DNA of 14,973 nt from Pedobacter sp. (GCA_028287885.1 JAQBOT010000306.1:1-14973); one strand, 5' to 3'; shown: positions 1-7,545, counted from the first letter of the stretch. The notes: generated from the sequence alone by a model not told the origin. A program made the numbers and translations.

Positions 1-769
1 AGTTAATAATTTTTTTTCTTTCAGATTTATCTGATCTGTTTAATGCGTAAATCAAAGGCAACGTAACCTTCTTTTCTTTGATGTCGATACCGAGTGGTTT
101 ACCGACATCATCTGTCCCAAAGTCAAAGGTGTCATCCTTGATTTGAAATGCGATTCCAACCTTTTCTCCAAACAAGCGCATCTTTTCTACAGTTTCGTCA
201 TCTGCTCCGGCAGAAGAAGCACCGCAGGCACAACAAGAAGCAATTAGGGAAGCCGTTTTCTGTCGGATTACATCGAAGTATAGTTCCTCGCTGATGTCCA
301 TCTTTCTGACTTTCTCAATCTGCAGCAGTTCCCCCTCACTCATTTGTTTAACTGCTTCAGAAACGATTTGCAACAATCTAAACTCATTGTTATTTACCGA
401 GAGCAATAAACCCTTAGCCAAAAGGTAGTCGCCTACCAGTACAGCAATCTTGTTTTTCCACAATGCATTGATGGAGAAAAATCCCCGGCGCTCATACGCA
501 TTGTCCACCACATCATCATGCACAAGTGTGGCTGTATGCAGAAGCTCTACCAATGCAGCACCCCGGTGCGTTGATTCCAAAATACCACCGCAAAGTTTAG
601 CAGCAAAAAAGACGAACATCGGCCTGATCTGCTTACCTTTTCTTTTAACGATATAATGGGTGATGCGGTCTAAAAGTGGGGCATCACTGTGCATGGATGC
701 TTTGAACTTCTCTTCGAAGACATCTATATCAGCAGCTATGGGTTGTTTGATTTGGTTTATTCCTGGCAT
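1..769 (-). CDS. Long-chain polyprenyl diphosphate synthase (trans-isoprenyl synthase), 3' end cut by window edge
   Basis: Only the first 256 residues are in the window; the frame stays open to the left edge, so the last 60-70 residues of a roughly 320-residue family protein are missing. Both aspartate-rich motifs are visible: DDVVD at residues 85-89 and DDTFD at 212-216, with KGKQIRP near residues 44-50 that fits the pyrophosphate-binding segment. The family condenses isopentenyl diphosphate onto an allylic primer using magnesium; in Bacteroidota this enzyme usually makes the side chain of menaquinone. The product chain length cannot be read from the motifs alone. The ATG at 769 starts a typical family N-terminus (MPGINQIKQPI). 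It is cytoplasmic, with no signal peptide. It is separated from the upstream YpdA gene by 87 nt holding two small hairpins and a candidate promoter, so it is probably its own unit. The family call is secure; the exact substrate is not. Confidence 0.93.
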   Translation of the reverse strand, partial: MPGINQIKQPIAADIDVFEEKFKASMHSDAPLLDRITHYIVKRKGKQIRPMFVFFAAKLCGGILESTHRGAALVELLHTATLVHDDVVDNAYERRGFFSINALWKNKIAVLVGDYLLAKGLLLSVNNNEFRLLQIVSEAVKQMSEGELLQIEKVRKMDISEELYFDVIRQKTASLIASCCACGASSAGADDETVEKMRLFGEKVGIAFQIKDDTFDFGTDDVGKPLGIDIKEKKVTLPLIYALNRSDKSERKKIIN

Positions 770-789
770 TCAGGTAGGAAGTATTTTTG

Positions 790-797
790 CAAACTTA
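790..797 (-). promoter_or_regulatory. Candidate -7 box of polyprenyl synthase promoter
   Basis: The minus strand reads TAAGTTTG, a full match to the Bacteroidota -7 consensus TAnnTTTG. It lies 20 nt before the ATG at 769, giving a predicted leader of roughly 15 nt. No clear TTTG -33 element stands 19-21 nt upstream, so the call rests on the -7 match and position. Confidence 0.4.
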
Positions 798-808
798 ATT
801 AAATTCCT

Positions 809-841
809 TTAAAAGCAGTCTTTTAATCCGGCTTATCCGGA
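809..841 (-). terminator. Two abutting small hairpins after the YpdA gene, possible terminator
   Basis: On the minus strand, 841-827 forms TCCGG / CCGGA around a 5-nt loop, followed with no spacer by TTAAAAG / CTTTTAA (826-809) around a 4-nt loop. They lie 16 nt past the YpdA stop codon. There is no clean T-run after either stem, so intrinsic termination is uncertain. The position between two transcription units is the main argument. Confidence 0.3.
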
Positions 842-856
842 AAAGGCATCAACAGC

Positions 857-1864
857 TTAGATTTGCTCAGCTATGCGCGCAGCAATATGATCAAAGATCT
901 GATTCGCATGTACACGTGAATTTTCAATGTACCACTTATGTGTATCTGTGCCTCCGCAAACAACGCCCGCCAAGTATAAGCCTTCTATGTTCGTCTCCAT
1001 TGTTTCAGGATTGTAAGTCGGATTATTCAACGGTTCAGCGCAAAGATCAAGGCCAAGATTTTTCAGCAGTTCGAAATCAGGAGTATAGCCAGTCATTGCA
1101 ATTACAAAATCATTTTGCAGCACAACTTCGCCCTCCTTAGTTTTAATATGCACGGTATCCGCCTCGATAGAGGTCAACTCCGCATTGAAGTACGCTTTGA
1201 TTGACCCCTCTTTAATTCTATTTTCGATATCCGGGCGCACCCAGTATTTTACATACGATCCAATTTCAGAACTCCGTATAACCAGGGTAACATTCGCGCC
1301 TTTACGGTAGGTTTCTAAAGCAGCATCGATACCCGAGTTGTTTGCCCCTACTACAACCACATTCTGAAAAGCATACAGGTGCGGATCCTTGTAGTAATGG
1401 GTAACCTTCGGAAGCTCTTCGCCAGGGATGTTCATCATAACCGGCACATCATAAAACCCTGTAGATACGATAACATACTTTGCTTTATATTCTCTTTTGC
1501 TGGTGCTTATGAGAAAGGATTCGTCTGTCTGTCGTGCTACCTTAGTCACAGTTTCAAACAAATGAATATTCAAGGAGAACTTTTCAGCCACCCGGCGATA
1601 GTATTCCACGGCTTCATTGCGGTTTGGCTTAGGATTGATGCTCACGAAAGGAACATCGCCAATCTCAAGCCGCTGGGAAGTAGAAAAGAAAGTCATGAAA
1701 ACCGGGTAGTTGTACAAGCTATTGACAAGCGCGCCTTTCTCAACAATTACATACTTCAACCCCGCTTTTGTAGCTTCAATTGCACAAGCCATACCTATCG
1801 GGCCTGCACCTATGATTAATACGTCATATTCTTCCATTGACTTCATTTCCTTTTGAACCTTCAT
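857..1864 (-). CDS. YpdA-family FAD/NAD(P)-dependent disulfide reductase (putative bacillithiol disulfide reductase-like)
   Basis: A 335-residue flavoprotein with two dinucleotide folds: GAGPIG at residues 19-24 (FAD) and VVGANNSG at 171-178 (NAD(P)H). The stretch EKGALVNSLYNYP...FFSTSQRLEIGDVPF (about 42-73) is very close to Staphylococcus aureus YpdA as I recall it. The family reduces oxidised low-molecular-weight thiols, chiefly bacillithiol disulfide, in the cytoplasm. There is no CxxC motif, which argues against a true thioredoxin reductase. The family's catalytic Cys (Cys14 in GGGPCG of S. aureus) is Ile23 here; Cys27 is the nearest cysteine. The start at 1864 makes an ATGA overlap with the upstream MBL-rhodanese stop, implying translational coupling. 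Met10 (1837) is an alternative start that would give a more usual N-terminus. Family assignment is firm; the physiological thiol is unknown. Confidence 0.85.
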   Translation of the reverse strand: MKVQKEMKSMEEYDVLIIGAGPIGMACAIEATKAGLKYVIVEKGALVNSLYNYPVFMTFFSTSQRLEIGDVPFVSINPKPNRNEAVEYYRRVAEKFSLNIHLFETVTKVARQTDESFLISTSKREYKAKYVIVSTGFYDVPVMMNIPGEELPKVTHYYKDPHLYAFQNVVVVGANNSGIDAALETYRKGANVTLVIRSSEIGSYVKYWVRPDIENRIKEGSIKAYFNAELTSIEADTVHIKTKEGEVVLQNDFVIAMTGYTPDFELLKNLGLDLCAEPLNNPTYNPETMETNIEGLYLAGVVCGGTDTHKWYIENSRVHANQIFDHIAARIAEQI

Positions 1865-3267
1865 TGTTTTACCGGACTAGCGAGATCTGTCCGCTTTAGG
1901 CTTGTAGTTGTAAGTGCAGCGTACCCGCCGGCAATATCAACCACATTTGTAATACCTTTCGACTTTAAGATTGAAGCAGCAATCATCGAACGATAGCCTG
2001 CGGCGCAATGTACAAAATAATGCTCCTTCGGATTGATCTCATCTATCCATTCGTTGATGAAATCCAATGGCCGCTCCATGCTAATTTCCAAATGCTCGGC
2101 ATCATATTCCGAAGGCTTACGTACATCCAGCACATGTAGGCTTTCTCCAGAAGCCGCCAGCTCTTCAAGTTCAGCAGCAGTAACCGAGCTGATTGCATCA
2201 ACTTGCTTACCTGCAGCTATCCAGCCCTGCATTCCGCCCTCAAGGTATCCTATGGCATTGTCATAGCCTACCCTCGTCAAGCGGGTAATTGTTTCTTGTT
2301 CTTTACCAACTTCGCACACCAACAAAATCTCTTGGTTTAAATCCGTAATCAATGCACCGACCCATGGGGCAAACTGACCGTTTAAACCAATGTTAATAGA
2401 GCCTGGGATAAAGGCTTTTGCGAAGTCCTCCGGATTCCGGGTGTCCAAAATTAGCGTTAGGTCGTACTGTGCCGCAGCTTCAAAGCCAGCTGGTGATAAC
2501 GGCTTCAAACCGTGTTTCAGCACTGCATCATAGGCTGCCGAGCCCAGTTTGTTTAAAGCTGCATTTTTAGCGAAATACTGTGGCGGTGGCAAAATGCCGT
2601 CTGTAACTTCCTTTATAAAAGCCGATTTGCTATCGGCCCTCAGCGCATAATTATTCAACTTCTGATTACCCAAAGTATCAAACGTTTCCTTACTCATGTT
2701 TTTACCACAAGCAGAGCCTGCGCCATGCGCCGGATAGATCAATACATCGTCTGGTAAGGTTAATATTTTAGTATGCAGCGAATCGTACAACGTGCCAGCC
2801 ATATCTTCCATGGTCAGTTCCTCTTGCTGTGCAAGATCCGGCCTTCCAACATCCCCAATAAATAATGTATCTCCTGTGAAAATACAGTAAGGCTTCCCCT
2901 GTTCATCTTTAAGTAAGTAGGTTGTTGATTCGGGGGTGTGGCCGGGCGTATGCAGTGCTGTGATACTGATCTTTCCAACCTTGAACACTTCCCCATCTTC
3001 CGCAATATGCGATTCAAAATTGGTCTTTGCGGTAGGTCCGTAAACGATTGCAGCGCCAGACTTCTTCGACAGATCAACATGGCCCGAAACGAAATCCGCA
3101 TGGAAGTGCGTTTCAAAAATGAACTTTATCTTGGCATTATCCTGCTCAGCCCGCTGCAGATAAGAATCTACTTCCCTAAGTGGATCGATGATTGCAGCTT
3201 CACCATCACTTTCAATATAGTAAGCGGCCTCTGCCAGACACACGGTATAAATCTGCTCTATCTTCAT
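1861..3267 (-). CDS. Persulfide dioxygenase-like MBL-fold protein with two rhodanese domains (CstB-like architecture)
   Basis: A 468-residue cytoplasmic protein. Residues 1-240 are an ETHE1-type metallo-beta-lactamase domain: THFHAD at 53-58, H63, HTPGH at 106-110, D133 in TGDTLF and H181 in YPAHGAG. In ETHE1 relatives the equivalents of H54/H56, H110 and D133 surround an iron that oxidises glutathione or other thiol persulfides to sulfite. Residues about 255-355 are a first rhodanese domain with a degenerate loop (C318, CEVGKEQE). Residues about 363-455 are a second one with a canonical CAAGYRS loop (C421, R426). MBL-rhodanese-rhodanese is the layout of S. aureus CstB, a persulfide dioxygenase/sulfurtransferase. 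C187 in SACGKN may match the extra functional cysteine of that enzyme (from memory, unaligned). It is followed by YpdA with an ATGA overlap. A candidate promoter and palindrome precede it. The substrate is inferred. Confidence 0.85.
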   Translation of the reverse strand: MKIEQIYTVCLAEAAYYIESDGEAAIIDPLREVDSYLQRAEQDNAKIKFIFETHFHADFVSGHVDLSKKSGAAIVYGPTAKTNFESHIAEDGEVFKVGKISITALHTPGHTPESTTYLLKDEQGKPYCIFTGDTLFIGDVGRPDLAQQEELTMEDMAGTLYDSLHTKILTLPDDVLIYPAHGAGSACGKNMSKETFDTLGNQKLNNYALRADSKSAFIKEVTDGILPPPQYFAKNAALNKLGSAAYDAVLKHGLKPLSPAGFEAAAQYDLTLILDTRNPEDFAKAFIPGSINIGLNGQFAPWVGALITDLNQEILLVCEVGKEQETITRLTRVGYDNAIGYLEGGMQGWIAAGKQVDAISSVTAAELEELAASGESLHVLDVRKPSEYDAEHLEISMERPLDFINEWIDEINPKEHYFVHCAAGYRSMIAASILKSKGITNVVDIAGGYAALTTTSLKRTDLASPVKQ

Positions 3268-3284
3268 TCAGTTAATTGAAAGTT

Positions 3285-3292
3285 CAAAAATA
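3285..3292 (-). promoter_or_regulatory. Candidate -7 box for the MBL-rhodanese / YpdA unit
   Basis: The minus strand reads TATTTTTG, a full TAnnTTTG match, ending 17 nt before the ATG at 3267. This would give a very short leader. A TTTG -33 element is not evident, and the would-be spacer is occupied by a palindrome (3294-3321). Confidence 0.4.
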
Positions 3293-3293
3293 G

Positions 3294-3321
3294 GCTTATT
3301 ATCCTCTCATAAATAATAAGC
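3294..3321. promoter_or_regulatory. 9-bp perfect inverted repeat between asparaginase and MBL-rhodanese genes: operator or weak terminator
   Basis: GCTTATTAT (3294-3302) and ATAATAAGC (3313-3321) are exact reverse complements around a 10-nt centre. On the minus strand the right arm is followed by CTATTTTTG, so the element could be an AT-rich intrinsic terminator of the tatD-ansA unit; on the plus strand it is followed by a six-T run. It also lies directly upstream of the candidate -7 box of the next gene, where a repressor or activator could bind. The sequence does not decide between these. Confidence 0.45.
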
Positions 3322-3345
3322 AAGTTTTTTAGAGATCTTTTTACT

Positions 3346-4362
3346 TTAAACACTCATTTCTCCTCGTAAGGATCTTTCCATGCAGCTGACAATCTCCTCC
3401 CGACTCATGCCCTTTCCCAATAGGAACATCAGCTTCGCAATTGTCGCTTCAAAGGTCATATCGTAACCACTCAGAACCCCCATTTCCTCCAGGCGCTTGC
3501 TGGTTTCATACTTCCCCAGCTGTACTGAGCCACCCTGACATTGTGAGATATCCACAATGATCTTGCCCCGGTTTATTGCCCCTTGTAAACTTTCCGTAAA
3601 CCATTCTGCCGTTGTGGTATTCCCTGAACCGAAGGTTTCCAAAACGATAGCCGCAACGGCGGATTCTGTGATGGCGTCTACAGCATTCTTGCTGATCCCG
3701 GGATATAATTTCAACACACCAATGTTCGGATCAAGCTGATAGTGCACCTTGAAAGGTTCTTTAGGTTGGTGTTGAATGTAGTTTTTGAAAAAAGACAGGT
3801 ATACGCCTGCTTCGGCAAGTATTGGATAGTTCGGCGATTGGAAAGCCTCAAACTTTTCAGAGTTATATTTTATAGACCGGTTTCCGCGAAACAATCTATA
3901 ATCGAAATAAATACAAACTTCAGGAACCATCGCAGCATGGTGCTTGCGAGTTGCGGCAATCTCCAGTGCGGTAATTAAATTCTCCTTTGCGTCAGTTCTG
4001 ATTTCTCCAATAGGCAGCTGGGAACCAGTCAGCACGACCGGCTTGCTCAGATTTTCCAACATGAAGCTTAGCGCAGAGGCTGTAAATGCCATTGTATCTG
4101 ATCCATGCAGAATTACAAAACCATCAAAATCCTCATATCTGTTTTCAATAATCCGGGCAAGCTCTACCCAAGCTGTCGGGTCCATGTTGGATGAATCCAG
4201 AATGGGATCAAAGGAATGAACCTCCAGATCATAATTCAGCCTGGCAAGTTCCGGAACATTCTGCTGAATCTGCCCGAAATCAAAGGGAATCAAACTTTTG
4301 GTTAATGGATCATTTACCATCCCAATGGTACCACCCGTATAAATGATTAAGATCTTAGTCAT
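3346..4362 (-). CDS. ansA: Type I (cytoplasmic) L-asparaginase
   Basis: A 338-residue protein without a signal peptide, the usual length for the cytoplasmic type I enzyme. It hydrolyses L-asparagine to aspartate and ammonia. Both family signatures are visible: YTGGTIG at residues 8-14, with the nucleophilic Thr12, and HGSDTM at 86-91, with Asp89 and Thr90 of the second catalytic triad; Lys126 in TDAKEN completes it. DSSNM at 56-60 fits the substrate-binding segment. It starts 2 nt after the TatD stop codon, so the two are almost certainly cotranscribed. The start ATG at 4362 gives MTKILIIYTGG, with the active-site Thr at the normal distance from the N-terminus. No odd features were seen. Confidence 0.95.
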   Translation of the reverse strand: MTKILIIYTGGTIGMVNDPLTKSLIPFDFGQIQQNVPELARLNYDLEVHSFDPILDSSNMDPTAWVELARIIENRYEDFDGFVILHGSDTMAFTASALSFMLENLSKPVVLTGSQLPIGEIRTDAKENLITALEIAATRKHHAAMVPEVCIYFDYRLFRGNRSIKYNSEKFEAFQSPNYPILAEAGVYLSFFKNYIQHQPKEPFKVHYQLDPNIGVLKLYPGISKNAVDAITESAVAAIVLETFGSGNTTTAEWFTESLQGAINRGKIIVDISQCQGGSVQLGKYETSKRLEEMGVLSGYDMTFEATIAKLMFLLGKGMSREEIVSCMERSLRGEMSV

Positions 4363-4364
4363 GC

Positions 4365-5132
4365 TTAAACCTTGAAAATCTGTATAGAATTTGCTGTTGT
4401 CACCTCCGCAACCTGCTCCACCGGAACCTGGTAGATCTCGGCAACTTTTTGAGCAATATGAATTAGGTAACTGCTCTCATTGGGCTTTCCTCTAAACGGC
4501 ACTGGCGCTAAATAAGGTGAGTCGGTTTCAAGTACCAACTTTTCAAGTGGCACATCCTGCAAAACAAGATCCAGGCCCGCCTTTTTATAAGTAACAACGC
4601 CACCAATGCCCAGGTAGAAACCCAAGCCAATCGCCCGCTGTGCCTGTTCCAAATTTCCTGTAAAGCAATGGAAAATACCAAAAAGCTTATCGTCTTTCTC
4701 AGATTCAAGCAGTTCGAAAACTTCATCGAATGCTTCCCTGCAATGAATTACTATTGGAAGGCTCAATGCCTTTGCCCATTTTATCTGAGCATGAAAAGCA
4801 CTTTGCTGGATACCTAAAGTCGTTTTATCCCAGTATAAGTCAATACCTATCTCTCCGATCGCATAGATTTTCCTTCTTTCGATACTTGCATAAATTTCTG
4901 ACAACGCGCTTTCATAGTCTTCTTTAACGTCACAGGGATGCAGTCCGGCCATGGCAAAGCAGTTCTCAGGATACCTGCTTACAAGCTCGTCAATCATGGT
5001 AATTGACGCTACATCAACGTTGGGTAAAAACAAGCGGTTAATTTGATGATCAAAGCAGCGTTGCATCAGCTGTGCTTGCTTTTCGGCATCGGTTTCATAA
5101 TACAAATGGGTGTGGGTATCCGTCAATAGCAT
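4365..5132 (-). CDS. TatD-family metal-dependent hydrolase (putative DNase)
   Basis: A 255-residue TIM-barrel amidohydrolase-fold protein of normal family length, cytoplasmic. The expected metal ligands are all present: H7 and H9 in TDTHTH, E94 in GEIGIDLYW, H130 in VIHCREAF, H155 in FHCFTG and D204 in ETDSPYLAP. TatD proteins are 3'-5' exonucleases acting on single-stranded or damaged DNA and RNA, though roles differ between paralogues. It is the first gene after the terminator that closes the mannan locus and is followed 2 nt later by ansA. The ATG at 5132 is only 13-17 nt past the T-tract of that terminator, leaving very little room for a promoter. The family call is secure; which TatD paralogue it is cannot be told. 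Confidence 0.93.
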   Translation of the reverse strand: MLLTDTHTHLYYETDAEKQAQLMQRCFDHQINRLFLPNVDVASITMIDELVSRYPENCFAMAGLHPCDVKEDYESALSEIYASIERRKIYAIGEIGIDLYWDKTTLGIQQSAFHAQIKWAKALSLPIVIHCREAFDEVFELLESEKDDKLFGIFHCFTGNLEQAQRAIGLGFYLGIGGVVTYKKAGLDLVLQDVPLEKLVLETDSPYLAPVPFRGKPNESSYLIHIAQKVAEIYQVPVEQVAEVTTANSIQIFKV

Positions 5133-5136
5133 AGCT

Positions 5137-5144
5137 CAAAGTTA
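5137..5144 (-). promoter_or_regulatory. Candidate -7 box just before the TatD-family gene
   Basis: The minus strand reads TAACTTTG, a full match to TAnnTTTG, only 4 nt before the ATG at 5132. If used, transcription would begin at or next to the start codon (leaderless). A -33 element would fall inside the terminator stem and is not visible, so this may be a chance match in AT-rich DNA. Confidence 0.25.
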
Positions 5145-5174
5145 ATAAAAAGGAGGCAGCCTTGTGCCTCCTTT
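5145..5174 (-). terminator. Strong intrinsic terminator closing the mannan operon
   Basis: On the minus strand a perfect 10-bp stem, AAAGGAGGCA with TGCCTCCTTT (5174-5165 and 5158-5149), encloses a 6-nt loop and is followed by TTATT, so the T-rich run begins in the stem and continues past it. It lies 28 nt past the GH92 stop codon and before the TatD start. The AAGGAGG inside the stem is too far from any start to act as a ribosome binding site. Confidence 0.85.
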
Positions 5175-5201
5175 CCCTATTGCTGGCCTATAGCAGCTAA
5201 A

Positions 5202-7496
5202 TTATTTACTTTGCTTTTCCGTAGAAAAAGAATATGGGAAGTCGGCTGTTGCGCTACCTCTTTGTTTATTCGGCACAGCCGACATGTTGAAGTTTAATAC
5301 TGCACCTTTCTGGAGATCGCTGTGCGACAACCAGTTCTTTGAATAGGCCTTGCCGTTCATCTGCAAAGATTGTACATACCTGTTTTCATCACCGTTTGCA
5401 GGCGCATTAATCGTTACGGTTTTTCCGTTTTCAAGGTTCAAAGTCACTTTTTTAAACAATGGTGCACCAAGAACATACTGGTCTACAGCCGGTGTTACCG
5501 GGTAAAAACCTAAGGCGGAGAATACATACCAGGCGGAAGTCTGACCGTTATCCTCATCGCCACAATATCCATCTGGCGTTGCACGATAAAGTCGGTTCAT
5601 AGCCTCTCTTGCCCAATACTGCGTCTTCCATGGGGCACCTCCATAATTGTACAAATAGATCATATGCTGTATGGGCTGATTTCCATGAGCATACTGTCCC
5701 ATGTTCGCAATTTGCATTTCCCTGATCTCATGAATAACACCTCCGTAATTGCTTTCATCAAACACCGGAGGCAAGCTAAATACAGAATCTAGCTTCATCA
5801 CAAACTTCTCTTTTCCACCCATCAAATTCGATAGGCCATTGATGTCATGGAATACCGACCAGGTATAATGCCAGCTGTTTCCTTCCGTAAAGGCTCCGCC
5901 CCATTTGAAAGGACTAAATGGCGATTGGAATGTTCCATTCTCGTTCTTACCACGCATTAATCCTGTACTTGGATCAAATAGGTTTTTGTAGTTCATACTT
6001 CGTTTTGCATAGATGCCGATCTCGGATTCAGGCTTTCCTAAAGCCCGTCCCAACTGGTATATAGCAAAATCGTCGTAGGCATATTCTAAAGTCTTAGCTG
6101 CATTCTCAGAAATCTTCACGTCAAAAGGTACATAGCCAAGTTCATTGTAATATTTAACACCATTACGCCCAACGGCTTCAATCGGACCTTCATTGTTCGC
6201 ACCATGGGTTACCGCATCCCATAAAGTATTGATGTCGTAACCACGGAGCCCTTTAATGTAAGCATCACTAACAACAGAAGCGGAGTTGTTGCCTACCATA
6301 ATATTGGCATAACCCGGACTGCTCCATTCCGGTAACCATCCACCTTCTTTAAAGTCGTTAATCAAACCTTGCTGCATCTCTTTGTTTATCGATGGGTACA
6401 TCAGGTTTAAGAATGGGTACAAGGCCCGGAAGGTATCCCAAAAGCCTGTGCCAGCAAACATGTATCCTGGAAGGGTATTTCCATTATATGGGCTCCAGTG
6501 AACGATCTTATTGTTTGCATCCACTTCATACAACTTATTGGGGAAAAACAAGGTGCGGTATAAAGAAGAATAGAAGGTGCGGGTTTGATCAATCGACCCA
6601 CCTTCAATATTTATGCGCCCCAGCGTTTTGTTCCAGATCGCCTTCGCCTTCGCTTTCGTTGCATCGAAATCATCGTTTGCCAGTTCCCGCTTTAAGCTTA
6701 TTTCAGCCTGTTCGAAACTGATAAATGAAGAAGCAACTTTAGCGATAACCTTTTCACCCGCCGCGGTTTTGAAACCAATTACGGCACCGGTATGGTCACT
6801 CTGCAATTCTAAACCATCCTTCAGTGTCTTATCGCTCCATGTTTTAGATATTGTAAATGCCTTATTAAAATGGATAACGAAATAGTTTTTGAAGTTCTTA
6901 GGCAGTGGTCCTCTTGCAAACTTTGTAGAATAGCCTATGATCTTTCTTTCCTCCGGAATGATCTTAATGTACGAGCCCTTGTTCAAGGCGTCAACAACTA
7001 CAAAGGAACTGTCAGTTTTCGGAAAGGTAAACCTAAATTGTGCAGCACGTTCGGTAGGTGTAATCTCCGTCGTAACGTTTGCGTCTGCAAGGTAAACGCT
7101 GTAGTAGTAAGGTTTCGAAGTTTCGGCCTTATGGCTGAACCAACTTGCACGATCATCTTCCTTAAATTTAAGACTTCCAGTAACCGGCATAATGGCAAAC
7201 TGACCGTAGTCATTCATCCATGGCGACGGCTGGTGTGTTTGTTTGAATCCCCTTATCTTATCCGCATCATACGTATATGCCCAGCCATCTCCCATTTTCC
7301 CCGTTTGAGGTGTCCAGAAATTCATGCCCCAGGGAACTGCTATGGCCGGATAGGTATTTCCATTGGATAGGTCGGGTTTTGACTGTGTCCCCATCAAAGG
7401 GTTTACAAACTCAACCGGGTCCATAGTTTTGCCAGACGTTTGTGCGAAGCCCCAGGCGGTGCTTAGGCTGAATAACAGGGTAAGAATTTTTTTCAT
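5202..7496 (-). CDS. GH92 family alpha-mannosidase (likely alpha-1,2-type), secreted
   Basis: A 764-residue protein with a Sec signal peptide (MKKILTLLFSLSTAWGFAQ, cleavage around 19-20), so probably periplasmic. It has the GH92 layout: N-terminal beta-sandwich (about 27-285), then an (alpha/alpha)6 domain with GTGFWDTFR at 349-357, TEGNSWHYTW at 537-546 (E538 fits the catalytic acid) and GDEDNGQTSAWY at 646-656 (aspartates of the base site). Family enzymes are calcium-dependent inverting exo-mannosidases that remove alpha-1,2, -1,3, -1,4 or -1,6 mannose. H589-E590 sits where the +1 subsite pair of characterised alpha-1,2 enzymes is described, from memory; linkage specificity is therefore tentative. 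It is last of the GH125-ROK-BSP-GH92 block, 49 nt after the BSP gene and just before the terminator. Its likely job is removal of mannan side chains. Confidence 0.95.
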   Translation of the reverse strand: MKKILTLLFSLSTAWGFAQTSGKTMDPVEFVNPLMGTQSKPDLSNGNTYPAIAVPWGMNFWTPQTGKMGDGWAYTYDADKIRGFKQTHQPSPWMNDYGQFAIMPVTGSLKFKEDDRASWFSHKAETSKPYYYSVYLADANVTTEITPTERAAQFRFTFPKTDSSFVVVDALNKGSYIKIIPEERKIIGYSTKFARGPLPKNFKNYFVIHFNKAFTISKTWSDKTLKDGLELQSDHTGAVIGFKTAAGEKVIAKVASSFISFEQAEISLKRELANDDFDATKAKAKAIWNKTLGRINIEGGSIDQTRTFYSSLYRTLFFPNKLYEVDANNKIVHWSPYNGNTLPGYMFAGTGFWDTFRALYPFLNLMYPSINKEMQQGLINDFKEGGWLPEWSSPGYANIMVGNNSASVVSDAYIKGLRGYDINTLWDAVTHGANNEGPIEAVGRNGVKYYNELGYVPFDVKISENAAKTLEYAYDDFAIYQLGRALGKPESEIGIYAKRSMNYKNLFDPSTGLMRGKNENGTFQSPFSPFKWGGAFTEGNSWHYTWSVFHDINGLSNLMGGKEKFVMKLDSVFSLPPVFDESNYGGVIHEIREMQIANMGQYAHGNQPIQHMIYLYNYGGAPWKTQYWAREAMNRLYRATPDGYCGDEDNGQTSAWYVFSALGFYPVTPAVDQYVLGAPLFKKVTLNLENGKTVTINAPANGDENRYVQSLQMNGKAYSKNWLSHSDLQKGAVLNFNMSAVPNKQRGSATADFPYSFSTEKQSK

Positions 7497-7545
7497 TTCT
7501 CTTTTAAATTACAAGTGTCTTTCGGTATTCAATTGGGCTTTCGAT

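Noticed and set aside
1379..1819. Plus-strand open frame of 146 codons opposite the YpdA gene
   Set aside because: Antisense to a clear flavoprotein, with no family resemblance or start signal.
5167..5174. AAAGGAGG on the minus strand as a Shine-Dalgarno site for the TatD gene
   Set aside because: It lies about 35 nt before the ATG and is locked in the terminator stem; it is better explained as part of the terminator.
6870..7370. Plus-strand open frame of 166 codons opposite the GH92 gene
   Set aside because: No recognisable domain, wholly antisense to a strongly supported GH92 reading frame; a shadow of codon bias.
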